Shown piece by piece: positions 59,631-64,000 of a DNA stretch of 64,000 nt; positions within the stretch are counted from its first letter, which is position 1, and every line of letters starts with the position of its first letter. Under the pieces are notes generated by a model. That model searched no databases and was not told where the DNA came from. It was given only the letters and a program-made list of their open reading frames with translations. Both the position numbers and the translations under genes were made by a program. Source of the DNA: Streptomyces sp. CB01580 (GTDB taxonomy: Bacteria > Actinomycetota > Actinomycetes > Streptomycetales > Streptomycetaceae); the NCBI RefSeq assembly GCF_001905795.1, contig NZ_LIXJ01000005.1, forward strand, positions 241,239-305,238, given 5' to 3'.

Positions 59631-59996
59631 TCAGTCCACCGGGGAGACACGAATGAGGTTGCCGTCGGGGTCGGTGACGACGAAGGTACGGCCGAAGACC
59701 TCGTCGTGCGGCGCCTCGACGACCGTCACATCCTTGGCGCGCCATTGCTCGTAGACCTCGTCGACCACGGCGGCGCCGCCCGGAACCATGAGTCCGACCT
59801 CGGACGTACGTGGGGTCGCAGGCATCACGTTCACGCTGCGCCCGCTCCACAGCGCGAACAACACTCCGGGTGCCACCTCGAACGGCACGTAACGCGGTGT
59901 CGTGACGACCGGCTCGATCTCGAACAGGTCGCTGTAGAAGCGCGTGGCCCGTTCCACGTCGGTCACATAGATCAGGAACAGGTTGGGGTTCGCCAT
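59631..59996 (-). CDS. VOC-family protein (glyoxalase/bleomycin-resistance-like)
   Basis: 121 residues, MANPNLFLIYVTDVERATRF, then YSDLFEIEPVVTTPRYVPFE and RTFVVTDPDGNLIRVSPVD. It is one VOC module pair. The first metal-ligand His is replaced (LFLIYV), so metal catalysis is doubtful and a binding or sequestering role is possible. It is divergent from the WYL regulator with a perfect palindrome between. Confidence 0.87.
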   Translation of the reverse strand: MANPNLFLIYVTDVERATRFYSDLFEIEPVVTTPRYVPFEVAPGVLFALWSGRSVNVMPATPRTSEVGLMVPGGAAVVDEVYEQWRAKDVTVVEAPHDEVFGRTFVVTDPDGNLIRVSPVD

Positions 59997-60064
59997 GATG
60001 TTTCCTCTCCTTCGTCTGGACGGTCGCCCGCGTCGGGGCCGGGCCGCCGTGTCCGCAACACTGG

Positions 60065-60099
60065 CACGTAAACATGACACTTCACGTCATGTTTACGTG
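60065..60099. promoter_or_regulatory. 14+14 bp operator palindrome
   Basis: CACGTAAACATGAC (60065-60078) and GTCATGTTTACGTG (60086-60099) are perfectly complementary around seven bases. It lies 69 bases before the VOC start and 30 bases before the WYL regulator start, so it fits as the regulator's binding site. Confidence 0.85.
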
Positions 60100-60128
60100 G
60101 AGATGGACCTATGATCCGAGGTGATCCC

Positions 60129-61145
60129 ATGAATCGGCAGCAACGGCTGCTCGCGATGCTCGCCGCTCTCCAGGCAAGACGGCGCACCACCGCGAACGAA
60201 CTGGCGGCGGAGTTCGGTGTATCGGTGCGCACGGTGATGCGCGATGTCGAAGCGCTGGCCGCCGCCGAGGTCCCCGTCTTCACCGAGCGGGGCAGATACG
60301 GCGGGATCGTTCTGCTCCCAGGCACCCAGCTCGACGTGTCCCGCCTGAGCGACACCGAGACGGAACTGCTCACCGTGCTCGGAATCGACCTCGTCCAGGC
60401 GCGCAAGCTCGGCATGGAAGCCGCCGCACGCAGCGCCACCGACAAGCTCACGGCGCGGGGCACCCCTCAGCGGCGGGCGGCCTCGCAGAGGAGCGATCTG
60501 ATCCCGTTGGCGGAGGTCGTCGCCGTCGATCACCGGGCCTGGTTCGTCCCGGACGAGGACGAAGAGGCGGACATCGCCTCCCTCACGCGTGATCTGCGCC
60601 GTGGACGACGCCTGCGCGTCCGCTACCGACGCAGCGGCACCCGGCGCCACCGGCCGACCGTCGTCGACCCTTACGGAGTGCTCCTGCGCGGCGGCCGGTG
60701 GTACCTCGTCGCCGACACGGACGGTGAACCGCGTATGTACGCGCTCAGCCGCCTCGCCTGCTGGGAGGTGTTGGACGAACCCCGCATCCTGCGCCCGAAC
60801 ACCACGCTCACCGAGTTGGCCGGGACACTCGGTGCGGGCCTGGAGGACGCGCGGGACGTCGTCGTGACCGTGCGGCTGGACGCGGACCGCCTCGACATCG
60901 CCAAACGAATCCTCGGCAAACGTCTGCTGAGCACGGAAACGACCGACGCCAATGCCGATGCCGATACCGATGCCGATGCCGATGGCACCGTCTTGGTTCG
61001 GGTCGGCTACGACCGGCTCGACGGGGTGCGCCAACTCCTCCAATTCAGCGACCACTTCGAGGTCGTCGACCCGCCCGCGGCTCGGGAACTCGTCGCGCGC
61101 CTCGCCGGAGCGATCACACTCCGGCATCGCACCCCGAGCCCCTGA
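60129..61145 (+). CDS. WYL-domain transcriptional regulator (YafY type)
   Basis: 338 residues, ATG with GAGGTGATCCC upstream. N-terminal HTH_11: RLLAMLAALQARRRTTANEL, then AAEFGVSVRTVMRDVEALAA. The WYL domain follows with DPYGVLLRGGRWYLVADTDG carrying the literal WYL, and a C-terminal WCX-like part. Inside it, near residue 280, an Asp-Ala run (DANADADTDADADG) comes from a GCCGAT hexanucleotide microsatellite. WYL proteins sense a ligand, sometimes nucleic acid or nucleotide signals, and usually control the divergent neighbour. Confidence 0.92.
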   Translation: MNRQQRLLAMLAALQARRRTTANELAAEFGVSVRTVMRDVEALAAAEVPVFTERGRYGGIVLLPGTQLDVSRLSDTETELLTVLGIDLVQARKLGMEAAARSATDKLTARGTPQRRAASQRSDLIPLAEVVAVDHRAWFVPDEDEEADIASLTRDLRRGRRLRVRYRRSGTRRHRPTVVDPYGVLLRGGRWYLVADTDGEPRMYALSRLACWEVLDEPRILRPNTTLTELAGTLGAGLEDARDVVVTVRLDADRLDIAKRILGKRLLSTETTDANADADTDADADGTVLVRVGYDRLDGVRQLLQFSDHFEVVDPPAARELVARLAGAITLRHRTPSP

Positions 61146-61236
61146 CGCCCGAACGGCGGGCCCTGTGGTCGTCCGCGCCCCGGGACCCGTGGACGGCTCG
61201 GGTTTGATGACGGGTTCACATTCACGCCTGAGTAAG

Positions 61237-61416
61237 TGTTTGGATCAAAGCTTGCACCCATGCTTGCGTCAGTGTTTACGGAAGAGATCGCATCCATGTT
61301 TGCGTCGATGTTTGTACCGATGGTTGCATCAATGTTTGCTTCAATGCTTGCATCAACGCTTGCTCCGATGTTTGTAGCAGCGCTTGCATCAAGGTCTGTA
61401 GCAATGCTTGTAGTCA
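61237..61416. repeat. AT-rich array of fifteen 12-bp repeats
   Basis: Fifteen units of exactly 12 bases in perfect register, consensus TGYTTGCATCAA, cover 61237-61416. GC content is near 45% in a genome of about 70%. Each unit differs at one to five positions. On the minus strand the array is open from an ATG at 61417 (no Shine-Dalgarno) and would code NIDA-like tetrapeptides. The layout is that of iterons or a protein-binding array. Confidence 0.85.
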
Positions 61417-61463
61417 TACGTGCCAGATGGTTTAAACCTGCACTGAGTGCAACTTAGTCATAC
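61411..61463. promoter_or_regulatory. TAGTCATAC pair next to the repeat array
   Basis: TAGTCATAC occurs at 61411-61419 and 61455-61463, flanking TGCACTGAGTGCA (61440-61452), an almost perfect palindrome. A third copy lies at 63531-63539 upstream of the next gene. A 9-mer of this AT content occurring three times within 2.2 kb suggests a shared binding site. Confidence 0.5.
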
Positions 61464-61597
61464 ATGTGGAGTCATGACCGATTCTGGGCTTTGATCCGAT
61501 CTGACATCGAGGTGGCACTGCCCCCCTCTGGGGCGGGCCAGAGTTCGAAGGGCTGCCCGGCCACCACCTCAGGAGTGCCGAGGCTCTCTTGAAGTAG

Positions 61598-61843
61598 CCA
61601 TTCACCAACGCGAGTTCGCCACGATCGAGCGGTGTCCGGCACGGGGCGCCCGGCCCGCTCGACACCCCCTCACCCGTGGCCCGAGCTGCCGCCCATCCGG
61701 ATCGGTTGGCCGCGGTGGAGGCACCCTGGGACGGCGAACCCGCCCAGGGCTGGTTCGAACCTCTCCTTGTCGCGGTCCTGGACGCACCCGAAACGCATTC
61801 CCTCGGCCAGAACCAGAAACGCAGCGTACGGGCCGTGTACTGA
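61598..61843 (+). pseudogene. C-terminal fragment of an unknown gene
   Basis: The plus frame closes at a TGA (61841) and reads AAAHPDRLAAVEAPWDGEPA, then QGWFEPLLVAVLDAPETHSL with natural residue use, but has no start codon with a ribosome binding site. It may be the end of a lost gene. The competing minus frame (61670-61912) overlaps it and looks less natural. Confidence 0.35.
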
Positions 61844-61908
61844 CGCTCTGAAGCGCCCGTTCCTTCCCATCCTGCCCTCCTCCTTCCGGCTCACGACGAC
61901 ATCGTGAT

Positions 61909-63408
61909 TCAACGCACGCGGTCCCTGAGAGCGGCGCGGATCCGGCCGGCGTGGGCCTGGACGTCGGGGTCAGCGGTGGTGGTGCTGTCGTTCCCGGTGG
62001 TGGGCGAGTGGCGGGGACGGCAGGAGCGGCAGAGGCCGTCAGGGAGCGCCTCGGGCGGACCGGGCACTGCGCATTCCGTGCATTCGACCAGAGCGTGGCG
62101 GGTGGGGGCGTTGGGACCCCCAGGTGCATTGGGGTCCTTGAGCGGAGAGGAGGGCAGGGTGGGCGGGATCTTCGTTTCGAGACGTTTGCGCGTGAAGGCG
62201 ATGGGTGAGTGGATGCGAGAGGGAAGGCCGCTGGTGAGGGCGTGGACGAGGTAGTCGACGGTCACGCCCCGGTTGAGCCACTCGGCGGCGAGCGGCACCA
62301 GGGCTGTGCAGTCGGCGTCGGAAAGCCCGAGTCGCTCGTCGATGCAGCCGAGTTGGGCCAGGGCGTAGTAGGTGAATGACTTCTCTTCGACGGGCGGGAG
62401 GTCTCCCGGGCCAGGCTGTCGCGGCACGGCGGGTACGGCAGGCACGGCGGACGGAACGGGCACGGCGAGCGAGGCAGGCGCGGCGGACGGAGTGTGGGCG
62501 GTGTGCGGAGTATCCGGGGCGGGCTGGACGGGTACGGCGGCGGTCGGGACAGGTGCAGCAAGGGACGGGGCGGCGGGGTCAGCGGGGACGGGTGCGGCGG
62601 GTACGACGGACGCAGCGGAAGCGGTCGGCTCAACGGAAGCGGGAAGCGCGGCGGAGACAGCGGGGAAGGTGGGCGCGGCGGCCTCGGGCGCCGGGGCGAA
62701 CGCCTCCGAGGCGCCTTCCGCCGACCGGGGCTCCGGGACGACGCATTCCGGGCCGGTGGATGCCGGGACGTCGCATTCCGGGCCGGTGGATGCCGGGCCC
62801 GCAAATTCCTGGACGACGGGCTCCTGAACGACGGGCTTTCGGACGACGGGCCCTTGAGCGGCGGGTTCCAGGGCGGCAGGCTCCAGGGCGGCGGATTGCG
62901 GGACGGCGGGGTCCTGGGAGGCCGGCGCCTGGACTGCGGGCTTCAGGGGCCGAGGCACCGGGGCGGTGAATTCCGGTGACGCCGGATGGTCGGAATCGGC
63001 TTGGCCTTCCATCGAGGCGAGGTAGGTGGCCCACCATTCGTTGTCATGCGCGGTGCGGGACCAGAAGGTGCGGTAGGCCCAGCGAACCGTACCGTCGTCG
63101 CCGACCGGGCAAAGCACGCGGCGGAGATGACCGGCGATTCCCAATGCGGCCAGGGCCTTGCCGACGGCCTGTTGCCCGTAGAGCGGAAGTTGCTTGGCCA
63201 GGTCCTTGATGCTCATCGCGGCACCGTCGGGAAGGCGATCGATGTACCCCGCGACGTAGCGCTCCCTTTCGGGCAGCAGTGCGAATGCATCACCCTTGCG
63301 GGGACACTGATCTCGAACAGAGCGCTTTCCGTAGCCGGGACTCGCCATCGTACGCACGGAAGAACGTGCATAAACGCTCTGGGCAGGGGTACGGTTTTGA
63401 GTAGCCAC
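61909..63408 (-). CDS. Streptomyces MarR-like DNA-binding protein with Pro/Ala linker
   Basis: 499 residues from a GTG with AAGGAG seven bases upstream. The N-terminus reads MASPGYGKRSVRDQCPRKGD from residue 21 and ERERYVAGYIDRLPDGAAMS, then IKDLAKQLPLYGQQAVGKAL, a winged-helix-like domain. A 250-residue Pro/Ala linker follows with repeats like PAALEPAAL and PASTGPEC. The C-terminus has LGLSDADCTALVPLAAEWLN and a Cys cluster (VECTECAVPGPP, GLCRSCRP) that fits a zinc ribbon. I recall this family as common in Streptomyces; function unknown. Confidence 0.8.
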   Translation of the reverse strand: MATQNRTPAQSVYARSSVRTMASPGYGKRSVRDQCPRKGDAFALLPERERYVAGYIDRLPDGAAMSIKDLAKQLPLYGQQAVGKALAALGIAGHLRRVLCPVGDDGTVRWAYRTFWSRTAHDNEWWATYLASMEGQADSDHPASPEFTAPVPRPLKPAVQAPASQDPAVPQSAALEPAALEPAAQGPVVRKPVVQEPVVQEFAGPASTGPECDVPASTGPECVVPEPRSAEGASEAFAPAPEAAAPTFPAVSAALPASVEPTASAASVVPAAPVPADPAAPSLAAPVPTAAVPVQPAPDTPHTAHTPSAAPASLAVPVPSAVPAVPAVPRQPGPGDLPPVEEKSFTYYALAQLGCIDERLGLSDADCTALVPLAAEWLNRGVTVDYLVHALTSGLPSRIHSPIAFTRKRLETKIPPTLPSSPLKDPNAPGGPNAPTRHALVECTECAVPGPPEALPDGLCRSCRPRHSPTTGNDSTTTADPDVQAHAGRIRAALRDRVR

Positions 63409-63439
63409 GAGATCGCTCCTTTGTCGGTCTTGGAGGTAA

Positions 63440-63474
63440 GACCCCGGTTGGTGCTGTGAACACACGCCGGGGTC
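63440..63474 (-). promoter_or_regulatory. hairpin in the 5' leader
   Basis: GACCCCGG (63440-63447) pairs with CCGGGGTC (63467-63474) around 19 bases, 32 bases upstream of the GTG start. On the plus strand it is followed by ATTACTTTTT, so it could also end plus-strand transcripts. Role undecided. Confidence 0.45.
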
Positions 63475-63715
63475 ATTACTTTTTCCGGCAACGTAAGCAA
63501 CCGTCCCGGCGCGCCACAAGTTGCCCCGATTAGTCATACTTGCTGCTCGTTACGGGTCAGGGAGGGTGGGAGGTTTTCTCCAACCACCCTTTCTACCTAC
63601 CTGTTTTCAAAAGAAGGCGCTCGAATCTCGGGGCTCGGGACTCGGCTCTCGAAGCTCGCCACTCGGATCTCGGAGCCCAATCGTCATCACGCCGCCCGCA
63701 ATTCCGCTCGAACGG

Positions 63716-64000
63716 GTGACCAATGCCTGTTCCGTCAACGGCTGCAAAAGGCTCCGAGGCGCCGCGGCCCCGAAGCCTGGAGCCCCCGGAGTCCGGAGCC
63801 CCCAAGTAGGTTGCTCCGACCGACGGTTCACTCGTCGGCACGCCGGAGAGTGCTCCTGCCGCAAGCGCCAGGGGCCGGGAAGACCCGCGCTCTGGCGCGA
63901 GATCGACCGGCCCGAGCAGCATCTCCTCGGCATCCAGTACGCGGGCCGGGTGCCCGACCCCCACCCCCTCGTCGTACGGAACGCCGAGCACTGGCTGTGG
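63716..64000 (+). CDS. cysteine-rich protein, 3' partial
   Basis: A GTG at 63716 opens a frame of 95 codons that runs off the right edge. It reads VTNACSVNGCKRLRGAAAPK, then VGCSDRRFTRRHAGECSCRK and LWREIDRPEQHLLGIQYAGR. Cys at C-x4-C and C-x13-C-x-C spacings fits a zinc site. Shine-Dalgarno is weak. An overlapping minus-strand frame looks like a shadow. The family is not recognised. Confidence 0.5.
   Translation, partial: MTNACSVNGCKRLRGAAAPKPGAPGVRSPQVGCSDRRFTRRHAGECSCRKRQGPGRPALWREIDRPEQHLLGIQYAGRVPDPHPLVVRNAEHWLW

Noticed and set aside
61237..61416. CRISPR array
   Set aside because: 12-bp degenerate units without spacers.
61007..61417. Minus-strand ORF through the 12-bp repeat array
   Set aside because: No Shine-Dalgarno, it ends inside the WYL gene and codes mostly repeat plus Arg/Pro-rich sequence; kept only as a possibility in the repeat entry.
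61670..61912. 80-codon minus-strand frame whose ATG overlaps the preceding stop
   Set aside because: The overlap is tempting but residue use is poor, no ribosome binding site is visible, and a more natural plus-strand fragment overlaps it.
1..64000. tRNA or rRNA genes
   Set aside because: No recognisable tRNA T-loop/acceptor pattern or rRNA core sequence was seen by eye; a covariance-model scan would be decisive.

Overview
The window is chromosomal DNA of a Streptomyces or very close relative. It is about 70% GC, uses GTG and TTG starts freely with GGAG-type ribosome binding sites, and carries a short chaplin, a DUF5753 XRE/DUF397 pair, an exosortase module, many small regulators and many secreted proteins. 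Nothing essential (rRNA, tRNA, ribosomal proteins, cell division) was seen. The mix of accessory genes, broken genes and repeat arrays is what is expected of a chromosome arm rather than the core.

Layout. 1-3.1 kb: a CoA-transferase and an overlapping acyl-CoA synthetase. 3.1-6.5 kb: decayed DNA (LacI, MFS and Tn3-like remnants) around a secreted I36-type protein and a glycosidase-like TIM-barrel protein. 6.5-14.66 kb: a zinc-ribbon protein, then a five-gene minus-strand operon with almost every gene overlapping the next: SWIM zinc finger, a hypothetical protein, a VWA (MIDAS) protein, a MoxR-type AAA ATPase and a large DUF5682 protein. It resembles the yehLMPQ family of E. coli. A near-perfect RecA-independent DNA-damage promoter (TTGTCAGTG-N8-TATGTT, the PafBC type) lies just upstream, which makes this the most interesting region. 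15-17.5 kb: a PQQ-repeat lipoprotein and a DUF2975/XRE operon with its own palindromic operator. 17.7-21.4 kb: two tandem ABC-F ribosome-protection genes, the first behind a nine-codon leader ORF. 21.5-23.8 kb: a TetR gene divergent from an amidase, with a 16-bp palindrome between them.

24-30 kb holds acetyltransferases, a serine protease, LysR genes (one broken), a broken aminoglycoside phosphotransferase-like gene and a 205-bp MITE. 30-38.7 kb holds small Streptomyces-type hypothetical genes, the XRE/DUF397 pair, a secreted zinc metalloprotease, a TrmB/LuxR-like regulator, and two small genes whose junction forms a hairpin enclosing a start codon. 39.2-44.2 kb is an exosortase (XrtP-like) module: target protein, family 2 glycosyltransferase, exosortase, a small LASTG membrane protein and a divergent UDP-GlcNAc 2-epimerase. 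44-51 kb: the chaplin, a plasmid/ICE-type protein, a 14-bp VNTR, a GntR/VOC operon with two GGATCC-centred operators and a secreted DJ-1/PfpI protein. 51-59.5 kb: a lipoprotein, a methyltransferase, an S41 peptidase flanked by 34-bp imperfect repeats, an APC permease, a second DUF2975/XRE operon, a GNAT and a chloramphenicol-phosphotransferase-like kinase. 59.6-64 kb: a VOC/WYL divergent pair around a perfect 14+14 palindrome, an AT-rich array of fifteen 12-bp repeats, a Streptomyces DNA-binding protein with a long Pro/Ala linker, and a cysteine-rich gene that runs off the right edge.

All functions are inferred from reading the sequence. No database search was run. Starts were chosen from visible Shine-Dalgarno sequences, overlaps and signal peptides.
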